Below, piece after piece: positions 34,349 to 44,295 of a stretch of DNA of 64,000 nt (the first letter of the stretch is position 1; each line of letters starts with the position of its first letter). Source of the stretch: Opeltia flavorubescens (lineage: Eukaryota > Ascomycota > Lecanoromycetes > Teloschistales > Teloschistaceae); contig KE546981.1 of the NCBI GenBank assembly GCA_000442125.1, forward strand, positions 248,001-312,000, given 5' to 3'. Under the pieces are notes generated by a model. It worked only from the letters and a program-made list of their open reading frames with translations. It did not search any database and was not told where the DNA came from. The translations under genes were made by a program, and so were the position numbers.

Positions 34349-35093
34349 ATGTCAATATGTGGAACCTTCCATCCAAGCATATGTCAGCTTCTACGATCTC
34401 GAGCTTTGGCTAAAATTCAACCTCTCCGCTGTCATCGAACTGCTGAAAATGCCGGAAGAAGATACTACAGCAGTCGGCCTCTTTTACACAAGCCATATAC
34501 GCCGGCTTTCAAACAAGACCATGGGCTGAGGATGCGAATAACATCCTCTGGGCCTCGCCGACGATTCAGCAATACAGCAACGGTGGCTCATGGCCATATC
34601 ACACCGCCTAAACCAGGCGAGGAGTGCGCGTCTCCGAAATACTCGAGACTCGGCAGATATTGACTGAGGATTGCAGACTTCATGTTACTTTCATCGACAA
34701 AGACGGCGCGGAACACACTTTCGAAGTGTCAGCCGGTGACAACCTAATGGACATTGCCCAAGCGGAAGACCTCGAGATGGAAGGTTCGTCACCCTCAATC
34801 GACTGTCCCTGTCATATCAGCTCACTGCTTCTTTTCCTATAGGTGCCTGCGGCGGCTCATGCGCATGCTCAACCTGCCATATCATAGTCGAAGACCCCGA
34901 GAAATTCGACGCCATGCCGGAACCATCCGACGACGAAAACGATATGCTCGACCTTGCTTTCGGGTTGACGGAAACTTCGCGGCTAGGATGTCAGGTTAAA
35001 ATGTTGAAGGAGATAGATGGGGTAAAGGTGCGGTTACCGAGTATGACGAGGAATCTACAAGCGGCGGATTTCAAGGGGTCGAAGAAGGAGTGA
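34349..35093 (+). CDS. YAH1: Mitochondrial [2Fe-2S] ferredoxin (adrenodoxin/Yah1 type)
   Basis: Exons 34349-34623, 34677-34783 and 34843-35093 (210 aa). The intron 1 donor is the unusual GTGCGC, but the join gives [15 protein letters not shown], as expected. Intron 2 splits a Gly codon. A long basic presequence (about 90 residues, [10 protein letters not shown]) precedes the domain. Cluster ligands: C-x5-C-x2-C in [11 protein letters not shown] and the distal Cys in RLGCQV. Provides electrons for Fe-S cluster, haem A and ubiquinone synthesis in the matrix. No fused Cox15 domain. Confidence 0.93.
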
Positions 35094-35628
35094 TAGATCT
35101 TGGTGGGGATGTTGTGTATACTGTATAGAAGCGAGGCGTTGATGGTGGCATCGTCACAGTGATTTGGAACGACGCTATCTAAAGGAGACTCCTCTCCACG
35201 TAAGGCCGTGTTTGCGCAACGATTACATTTGGCGGACGACAGCCTGACGGGTTGGTCTGACTACAATGTTTGACTGGCACACCCGCCTACGGTCTCATCC
35301 AGTTGTTGATTTCAATGATGGACAGTGAGTGTCATCACCTGTCTTAAGCAACAGATATTCAAGTTGCTTCCCATCTAAGCCTAACAGCTCATTGCATCCG
35401 GATAAAACTGGAAGAAGCAATTTCCAAATTTTTGACATGTCCATTGAAGGAACGGAAACTCGCTATCCCCGCAGGTCCAGGCTGTCCGCCATCCTCTTTC
35501 TTTAAGATGGTCCATTAATTCGTATCGTTCGTAGCTCGTACAGTCGAACCACTCCACTGATCAAAACTTTTGTCGCGCATGCAGCCCACGTGTACCATCT
35601 CAGACAGCATTACCCTAATCATGATCGT
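35094..35628. other. Intergenic, 535 nt between convergent genes
   Basis: 3' flanks of ferredoxin and GluRS. No feature seen. Confidence 0.45.
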
Positions 35629-37831
35629 TTACTTCCCTTTCCCCTCCTTCCCCGTAGGAATACAAAACATCACCGCCTTCTCCCCATGCTTAAATGCCCT
35701 ATCCACCCTGAAATATCCTTTTCTCTCAAACTGAATGATATCATCTTCCTTCAAGTCTGCTACATTCCCATCCGCCAGCGCTTCCGTCCTGAACAACGTC
35801 TTCGGATTGAGGAAATCATCCACGTTATCATCTTCTTCCAACTTATCCTTCGTGATCAGGTAGTCGAAATCAACAAGCTCGACAGGAATGAGTTCTTGGC
35901 CGGCAGTAGCTAGCCAGGTGATTTTCTGTTTCGTCTTCTTGACGTCGCCGTGCAGATGGAGCTCAAGTTCGAGACCTGTGACGTGGGAGCGATTGAGAGG
36001 GTTTAGAGAGTGTGAGATTGAGCGGACGATTGCGTTGCCCCAATTCATGAGCGTGATTTCTTCATCTTGAGCGAATGCTTGCGCATCGGCTTGGTCGATG
36101 AGGATTTCCGAGCTGTAGGCGACTTTCTTGTTTCCTAGCTCTGGGTTCTTGCCGTGCTTGGGTTTGTCTTCTGTATACGGTGCTACTCGAGCTCCTTTTA
36201 CTTTTGCAAACACCATATTCTCTTTCGCGACGGCAGTATGGCGAGGTGCGACTGGATCAATGTATTTCTTGTTCGTTGCCCAGAACGATGTCCAGTCAAG
36301 ATTGACGATGTTACGGCTAGGTCCTTGCTTTAGAATGAACTCACGCAGCGCATCGATCGTCATGCCTCGACGTCGGATGCCTCGGATTGTTGGAAACCGA
36401 GGATCATCCCATCCCCAGACAACGCCAGAGTCGACAAATTTGGTGAGTTTTCGTTTAGAAAGAAGAGTGCGGATGAAATTCATGCGGGCGAAATCCCAGA
36501 TATGAACCTTACGTAGTTCCAACGCATCGAGCATCCAGTTGTACTGAGGATTTCGATCTCGATATTCAATAGTCCTCAAAGCATGTGTAATCCCTTCCAT
36601 TGAATCAACAATCGGACAAGCGAAATCATAGGTTGGGTAGATTTTCCATCTGTCTCCAGTGCGATGATGTGCTTGAGGGTTGCATCGATAAATGACTGGA
36701 TCTCTCATTGCCTTGTTCGGATTGTCTACCGACATCTTGGCTCGGACACACCATCTCACACCTTCCTCGTTGCCTTTCTTCATCTCCTCGAAACGTGCAA
36801 GATTCTCCTCAATGGAAGCATCTCTGCGCTTGCTTGCAATACCGTGCATTCTCTCATGCTGCATAGTCTCACGCTCGGTATCGTCCGAGTAAGCTTTGCC
36901 TGCTTTGAGGAGTTTGACACATTGTTCATAGAGCACCTGGAAATAGTCACTGGTATAGCTGGTCTTGTCAGGTTTGATACCCATTAGGGCTAAATCCTCG
37001 ACGATTGCATCTTGGAACTCTTCTTTCTCTTTGGATGGATTGGTGTCGTCGAATCTACATATTAAAGTACCTCGATACATCTCATGAGCGAAGTAGTCGT
37101 TCAATAAGGCTGCTTTTGCGTGACCAATATGTAGATATCCACTGACCATGATCAGCTTCAGGGTCTCTATATTGGATTTGGTCTACGTACGATGGTTCAG
37201 GTGGAAATCTTGTTACGACACCTTTTTCGGTATCCGGCAATGCTATATCGTAATTTGCTCCTTCTTTGCTCTTAGCTACCTTTCGCTCTTGCGCATGAGC
37301 GTTCAAAGACTGCACGGCTGGGGCGATCCATGAATTTGTCTCCTCTACGAACTTGAACCATCGAGTCACATTGAGCATTGCTCCCTTCTTGATAGCTGCG
37401 TAGGCTACTTTGTTCCCTCGAAGAGCGCCCCAAACAGCGATGTCTGCAATTGTGAGGGTATATCCGACAACATAGGAGCGAAGAGTCAGATGAGCGTCAA
37501 GTTCAAGTAATGGGTTTTCAACGGATTTGAAGTCCGTTGGTGCCAATATCTCTGTTCGATCTATCCATTCCTGGACTGACTCCTGGTTTCCCTGCGCAGG
37601 CTTGAATGTTTCCAAGAAGCTGCAGACGATGTCACTAGGTCGTTCTAGAGGTGATTTACCGGTGGAAGTAAGCTCAAGTGCACTACTTTTTTCGGACGAC
37701 AATTGCTCAACATCCTTAAAGCTGATGTCTATCTTTACATTTGGGTCTGTAAACTTTGCATACTCGACAACAAGGAGAGTTGGAAGCGTCTCTGCTTGAT
37801 TCGCTTTGGAAGCAACAGTTAGTGAAGACAT
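35629..37831 (-). CDS. GUS1: Cytosolic glutamyl-tRNA synthetase
   Basis: Exons 37831-37191 and 37141-35629 (717 aa); the 49-nt intron interrupts the codon before GYLHIGH. The N-terminal GST-like domain (about 1-170) is the anchoring region that binds Arc1-like cofactors. Class I motifs: HIGH at 218-221 and the KMSKS equivalent LLSKRKL (Ser-Lys-Arg 442-444). The eukaryotic/archaeal-type beta-barrel C-terminus follows (EKAVMFCIPT near the end). Start MSSLTV chosen; the frame is open further upstream. Divergent from ceramide glucosyltransferase. Confidence 0.95.
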
Positions 37832-38050
37832 AATTGGATCCACGACAATGGAGAGCAGCGCCCAGTGTAACCGAATATCGACATGAGTCAACTTAAGCTC
37901 CTCCAAAACGCGTCTGCCGCGTTTATGACGCAATTTCCGACTTACCGATCATCCAGTCATGAACTAGCCGGTAATAGCCAGCTGAACAACCAATTGGCGT
38001 AACATTCTCTGGCAGCGGGATTGGGCGGATTGTGATATTAGGGGCATGCG

Positions 38051-39723
38051 ATGATAGAGGACATCATTGCCATAATATGTCTTGGATGGTACATCTTCAT
38101 CCTCGCAGTCTGTGCGATTGGCATTACCCAAATGTGCGTTCTCATTGGTCTAAGCGAAAATCAAATTAATGGCCTAGTAGATGGAGGAATTTCACAGCCA
38201 AGCCTCCGCGATCAGTCTCAACCAGCTTACCTCTAATTGTCGTACCACACGTAACGGTAATCCGTCCTGTCAAGGGTATCGAGCCGCGGTTACGTGAATG
38301 CCTGGCCTCTACTTTTCACCAGAGCTACCCCGTTTCGAAGTTGACGATATTCTTTTGTATATCTTCTCGCAATGACCCTGCGTTTCCGATACTTGAGCAA
38401 CTACTTCGAGACTTCCCTGGCCGTGATGCTCAGATCCTTGTCGAAGAAGAAGACCCGAACCTCTCCGGTAGAGGTGGACATGTCAACAACCTCGGACCAA
38501 ATCCTAAGATCAGGAACATGAGCAGAGCATATAGGGAAGCAAAGGGCGATCTCATCTGGATCATTGACTGTAATGTCTGGGTTGATTCGAGTGTCGCAGC
38601 TCGACTCGTTGATCTCCTTTGCGGCTTTACGCCAGGCAGCCATGGTTGGAAATACAAATTCGTCCATCAACTTCCACTCGCTATCGATATCTCGCACTTA
38701 CCCGATGGGAAATCTTCATCGGAGACACTTGATCACCGGAATCCTAACCATGGATTGACGTCAGCATTGACTTTTCTAGGGGGTCGTCTTGAGGAAATGT
38801 TTCTTTCAACTTCCCATGCGAAATTCTACACCGCCATTGCTGCTGTAGCTGTGGCTCCATGTACTGTTGGCAAATCCACCATGTTCCGGCGCTCCCATCT
38901 AAATGCTCTTACTATGTCCGAATCCTACCGAGATCCTGGGATCGATTTCTTTTCCGAGAATATCTGCGAGGATCATCTCATAGGCGATTTACTGTGGAAG
39001 AGACCAGTTCCGAGAGATACTTGTCTCCTGGCTGCGAAAGAGGGCCAGAGCTCTAGCTCACTAGGGGACGTAGCAAAAGTTAAATGGAGGAATCATGGTG
39101 TCCTATCGCATTCGCTTGTGGTTCAGCCAGTGGATCATTTTCCTTTACATGCTTATCTGGCACGTCGTACTCGCTGGCTTCGTGTCCGCAAGTTCACCGT
39201 TGTGCTTGCTACCCTTGTCGAGCCTGGCACGGAGTCTTTCTTGTGCTCGGCTTATGGTGCGTATGGATTGACTAGCCTGCCATGGTGTAACGAAAGGCTG
39301 GGTGTCCCTCCAACATGGACCGCCTTCTTTTGTTTGTGGTTGATTGGTGTAATGGCATGGTGTGCCGTGGATACGTGGGTGTATAGTCTTTTGCAAAGCA
39401 GCGACGCCTTGGTGGGATGCGAAGAAGCACCTCATTGGGCGAAGCGGAAGAGAAGGAGGAAGTGGAGTGACTGGCTGCTGTCTTGGGTGGGTAGAGAGAT
39501 GTTTGCTTTTCCCATCTGGCTCTGGGCTGTCATTGGTGGTGTGACTGTTGTTTGGAGGGGCCGTAGGTTCTGGGTTGGTATGGATATGAGAGTGCATGAG
39601 ATTGATGCGAAAGGGACCGAGTCGAAGGAAGACATGGGTGTTTCCTCGACTGCAAATGGTCAGAGTAATGGGTTTTCTCTAAGAGGCGGCGCGAATGGTA
39701 TGAGTAAAGGTAGGGTGGACTGA
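38051..39723 (+). CDS. GCS: Ceramide glucosyltransferase (GT21)
   Basis: Makes glucosylceramide from ceramide and UDP-glucose at Golgi/ER membranes. Preferred exons 38051-38147 and 38198-39723 (540 aa). The donor GTCTAA is weak; it was chosen because PPRSVSTSLP before PHVTVIRPVKG matches related fungal proteins. A donor at 38133 with acceptor at 38222 is the alternative. Motifs: N-terminal helix, VIRPVKGIEP, D1/D2 in IDCNVWVD, D3 in CEDHLIGDLLWK, and the (Q/R)xxRW element RRTRWLRVRK, then C-terminal membrane helices. Length matches filamentous-fungal enzymes. Confidence 0.9.
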
Positions 39724-40435
39724 ATGTTATCGTTCGTTCGTTCCGCATTGCAAAAGAAAGAACGTTGATATACCCCCCTGCTACCCCTCTTCGCTGATGC
39801 ATATTGGCTTTCATTGCACAAGGCGGTGGATGCAGGACAAAAGTGAGTTTTCTAGTATGTGCACAACATTCGGAATGACGGTTTATATTTCCTGAAAGAA
39901 CATCTCCTTACAAGTGATTTGGTCAAATGGCCAACTAAGAATCCAATGCGGTTGTCCAGAGCGAGCATAAACCTGAGTCAAAACCCCAAAGCGGGGTTTT
40001 CATAGCGGCCACTTCTCGGGGCCGTGAACTTTTTGCTCCGGCAGGTTGAGGGTTCGAGCCGAGCAGGTGAGCTTTCTTTTGGACACTTCACTCCTCGCGA
40101 CACCTGCAGAATCCACGGCAGCCATGACGAGGATTGTTCTCGTTCGTGTCTATTTCTTGACTATCAGCTCTGGTTTTCCCTGAGCGTGACAAACCCTGAT
40201 ATCCCAATAAGGCATGTCGATACCCCAAGCCAACATTTGCTGCCACAGATCTATGGGTCGTGCTAGTGAAATGGTACCGACACGGTCACAAGTCGGTATT
40301 CGTACTTCGAGAGCAGGATTTCATTGACAGAATTGCTATTGCCCGTTACACTAACTCATAACACACGCAGCCACGTCATGCTCGGCCAACTTAGGCTCCC
40401 AGGAAGTCCGCTGTAAATGTCACCAATGATTCCAA
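39724..40435. other. Intergenic, 712 nt with a GC-stem hairpin
   Basis: Between convergent genes. The notable element is a perfect 8-bp inverted repeat at 39980-39987 and 39993-40000 (AAAACCCC / GGGGTTTT, 5-nt loop). Confidence 0.5.
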
Positions 40436-40852
40436 TCAAGACCCGTTCTTCGCCTTGGCTTTCTCTTGCGCTTTCTCCTTGGCAACGGCCTCCTCCACCA
40501 TCTGCTTCTGAACCAGCTCCCCTTGAACTGCTCCTACGACTCCCCAATTAAGACCACCCTACGAACTGATATCAGCATCCTTCCATCGACCATAACCGAA
40601 GCGACAGCGCCACCGCTATAGCGAACGGGGTACAAGGGAGACGCGGAATGACTGGCGTACTTGTTCTTTGGCTTTCTCATTCTCTTCGTCCAGTTCTTCT
40701 TTCGTCAATACCTCGTCATACCAGCGGGGGCGTGGCGGTGTAGGCGACGGTGGCTTAGGAGGCATCTTCCTCTGAATCTCCCATCCTGCGAGGTGCGCCT
40801 CTCTTGCGAGATTTCTGCCATAGCTGGCATAGCAGTTCGGTTTGGATGACAT
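40436..40852 (-). CDS. Small orphan protein A (paralog of 43843-44295)
   Basis: Exons 40852-40661 and 40558-40436 (104 aa); the phase-0 intron of 102 nt has GTACGC, GCTGAT and TAG. The protein has a conserved N-terminus (YGRNLAREAHLAGWEIQRK), a proline tract, RPRWYDEVL, a charged helix, then after the intron GGLNWGVVGAVQGELVQKQ and a Lys/Ala/Glu-rich tail. No signal peptide or membrane helix. Family unrecognised. Intron position and motif order match the plus-strand gene 3 kb away, which supports both models. Confidence 0.7.
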
Positions 40853-41749
40853 ATCTGACAAAGATTTCGCAGTGGGTAAATGGACGTTGAGTTAAGGATG
40901 AGGTCGGTCTTCAAAAGCGAGGAATCTGAGGATGTGGATGTTGTGTATCGCTGGTGTCTATTGGAAGAAGAGGAAGAAGTAAAGGGTTGAAATTATACTT
41001 TTTATATGCCGGAGGAGACGTTGTGCGTCATGATAAATGAACAGTAAGAGTCAGTGCATGAAGTTTCACGCAATCAGGTGAGGCTTGGTCATCTAACAAA
41101 TACTGCTCGCTGACTCAAACAAGGAGGTGAAGGTGACAAGTTTCGCTGTGAAACGGACCTCGGCCACTGCATTGGAATTCTCTGCCTCGGATCAAGTTTT
41201 CACGTTTCTTCTGCTCGTATTTGAGAGCGGCCTTTGATAACCAGTTACTGCTCCGCCGCATAGGGTTTCAATTGCTGTCGAACGGTTTCTTTGTCGACCA
41301 TCAAGCCTCCTCTTTACGAACAGAGTTGTCCATGATCCCGTTCATCCCTCAATTGAATGATGAATAGGTCAGGGTAACCGGTGAAACAAGATCGTGGTAC
41401 ACATGGCACAAATGAGGGTGATAATCAGGATTTGTGTGCACGTGGCACCAATGCGCTCAATGTTGCCGAGCATGTTTAACAGGATATTCGTCTCCATACT
41501 TCAATGCCTTGTAGACCTTTGACATTAATTGTTACGATCATTTGAGAAAGAGGCGAAACAGCCTTTCGTAAGTCGCCTAGTTGCTGTTGTCGTTGATCAA
41601 CAATAATTTTGATTCTGTTGGCCACCTGGTACTATATATTTTGTTTTGTTTACGTTCCTCCCTCAGCAACTTTCAAATGTCCAACTTCGACCACCATTAC
41701 CCAATCCAACGCATATCTTAATTTTCTACCTCGACGTCTTTACTTCAAC
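40853..41749. other. Intergenic, divergent region, 897 nt
   Basis: Upstream of orphan A and of the 261-aa gene. A TATATAT lies at 41634-41640, about 110 nt before the ATG at 41750. No other element recognised. Confidence 0.45.
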
Positions 41750-42642
41750 ATGGCGAGCGGAACATTCAGCAAATCGCTCGAAAACCTCGAAAGCCTAGTC
41801 AATATCATGGAGGACCTTACTCTTAGCACAGCTGACAAACTAATCAACGAGTCTGACATGGAAGCCCAAATCGACCAGCTCATCGAACATGAAATCTCAA
41901 CTCTTAGCAAAATCGGACCGCTCGTGAGGTCGAGCTGCTCGTTGCATGATCTGGAGCGCTTGGTCAAGGCGCACACCAAATTGAATGAGCACGAATACGA
42001 CGATAACGATGTAGTCGGTAGATTGACATCATTGATTATCTCCATATCCAAGACTTTGCATTCGGTATCAAAGGTACCTGTCATTAACCAGGTAGTGCTT
42101 AAACAATCCTCGGTCCTTGTCAATGGTCGCTAACTGCAGCCAGCCAAAATTTGAATCCGCTTTACTCAAATCATGGTCTATTCCGATCAAATCTTTCTCG
42201 GGGAGGACGCCCATTTTCAATGACAGTCTTTCCGTGGAGCTTGAGTATCACGCCGAAGAAAATGTTTTCAACGTCTTAAATGGGAACTATTTACGATTCC
42301 TGAGCAAAAAAATCGACACTCCTCCAATTGTAGCCGTCTCCAAGCCAGATAAAGAGCACCGTCCTCGTGTGCGCATGTTGCTATACGGAGGGTCGGGGCA
42401 TGATAAAAAAGCCATCGGTTTTGAGCTTGAACACCATGAATACCGTCCACTTCTCTTGGGGCACCTTCTTGACATGGGATGCTCTGTGATTCAGACCGCA
42501 GAGAAGTAAGTAGCATTAAGCTATGTTGGATATTTGTCTCAAGCTGACTGTTAGATGTAGCTTGCCACATGCGGCACGCGATCATTTCCGCGACTTCTTC
42601 GATGATAAGGACGTGATAGGGCGAAGCCGGCAGCCTACCTGA
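41750..42642 (+). CDS. Orphan protein (261 aa)
   Basis: Exons 41750-42091, 42144-42505 and 42561-42642. Intron 1 (52 nt, GCTAAC then CAG) and intron 2 (55 nt, GTAAGT, GCTGAC, TAG) are both well formed. The first half is helical and acidic (ESLVNIMEDLTLSTADKLI), the second mixed (LEYHAEENVFNVLNGNYLRF, RVRMLLYGGSG). No known motif; no signal peptide. A further open stretch at about 42659-42858 could be an alternative 3' exon, so the C-terminus is uncertain. Confidence 0.6.
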
Positions 42643-43842
42643 CGATACCCTTGAAGCTTCAGCGACGGTGTCAGGCAAGGATTTCAACTGTTGTTCTCTA
42701 TCAAGGAGTTATCAAAGGTCCGATACCTTGATATCTCGAGAGCTAGCTCAGTTGTGTTAGATGACTTTGTTGCTCAGATAGATGGCTTCAAAGAGACATT
42801 AATGGATGCTACTCTTGACGTCCATGCTTCCTGTTCCTCGCGTATCTATTGCTGAAAGTGACAAGAGGGATCTAAGGACCAAGGTATCAAGATGCTACTG
42901 GGACATTGTATACCGGCTTTGCCTGAATGGAGACCAAATCGCACAGGAACGGCAAAGCGGCAATCCACGCTTGCGTTTGCGGCGTGTATGCACGGAGCTG
43001 CGGTGACAGCCTCCCCTTCCCTCCCCAGGCTTTCTACCCACTGTTTCGGAATTCTCTCAGGAGAATTATGACCTTCCCTTCCTTTGCTGAAAAATATGAC
43101 GTTTGTACCCGGCCTCGGCTCTCCGTCACGATGACTGTAAATGCTGATTGAGAACAGGAGTGACCGCTCATTCACATAGACTAAAGTATTGTAAGATAAC
43201 TGAGGATTTCAGTGACTTTGCCGCCTAAAGCTCTTCACCGCGGTGTGACACCTCGAAGCCCAATCAAACTCTCCTGGATGAACAGAGTTAGAGGCGTAGG
43301 GAATCATCCTTGGTCTCAGCAATAGCTTCATTGCCCCCAGACATGACCCATCTCAGGAAACCACCCTGGAACATCAACGAACTTTAATTCAATGAAATGG
43401 CCGAGGCTTGTTTCTCGGTGAAACAAATTATATTTCATCTCCTTGTCTGCGTCAGCATGCATCATTCGTCACAGGGCCAAGAGTCACCCCTTTACGTGGA
43501 TTTTGTTTCAATGACTCTTGCAATGAAGTCACGATGTTCCACGATATTTATTACAGTATTAAAGACCCACGCTCCGAATCTGCTGCTACTACTTTTTCTG
43601 TATACGCTCGCGACACACACTCGTGTCCTCAAACTCCTCATCTGTTACAATAGCATTGCCCGATTTGCCTTGTTGTTCATCCAAACGGATCGCCAACGAT
43701 CGACGACTGACGAAAGGAGAGCTAGCGGTCGGGTACGAAAAAGCCATGAAAGAGGTATGCTCTCCTCCCGCCGTTGTTTCCAAAGACAGAAAGACTTCTG
43801 TTCTCCTTCCATGTAACAGCGGCTGCATCTCGTAACCTGCGG
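42643..43842. other. Gene-poor interval, 1.2 kb
   Basis: Contains an open coding-like stretch at about 42659-42858 (LFSIKELSKVRYLDISR) and an exon-like stretch at 43660-43761 followed by GTATGC...TGTAACAG. That stretch does not join in frame to the gene at 43843. No confident gene. Confidence 0.35.
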
Positions 43843-44295
43843 ATGCTGAAAGCAAACACTGAGTCCGATTCGCAGGATTACGGAGGACTGTGGCCAGCAA
43901 GAGAAGGGCCAATCAAAGCGGAGGAATGCCAGAGGCGACTTTCTTCCATGCGTCCACCTCCGCCTCCGCCTCCGCCATCTACCTCACGACGCTATGATCA
44001 CATCTTAATGGAAGAAGAGAGGGCTATTGAGGTTGCCAAGGCTGAGAAGGAGGTCGGTCGATTCTTTCTACGTTCTCTATCGGGCCCTATTCCCTTCTGT
44101 ACACGAACGGCGAGGCTGTTGCATCAACAAGTGTTGCTAGGAGCAGATACTGACATCAGTCACTAGGGTTGGCTTAGTGAATGGACAGCAGTGATTGCGC
44201 CACTTCAGGCGGAGATGATACAGAAGCAGATAAAGGCTAAGATTGAGGCAAAGAAGAAAGAGGATGAGAAAGCCAAGGGGAAGCAGGGGCCTTGA
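43843..44295 (+). CDS. Small orphan protein B (paralog of 40436-40852)
   Basis: Exons 43843-44052 and 44167-44295 (112 aa); phase-0 intron of 114 nt, GTCGGT...CTGAC...TAG. Layout matches orphan A: YGG...AREG...QRR, a run of eight prolines, SRRYDHILMEEE, charged helix ending KAEKE, then GWLSEWTAVIAPLQAEMIQKQ and a Lys-rich tail. Identity is low but the motif order and intron phase are the same. The N-terminus is the least certain part. Function unknown; cytosolic or nuclear by absence of signals. Confidence 0.6.

Noticed and set aside
43660-43764. Possible upstream exon of orphan B
   Set aside because: The donor is phase 0, but the acceptor before orphan B needs phase 1, so joining meets a stop.
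43397-43816. 139-aa plus-strand ORF before orphan B
   Set aside because: Low-quality composition, and it overlaps a better exon-like frame; no coherent gene.
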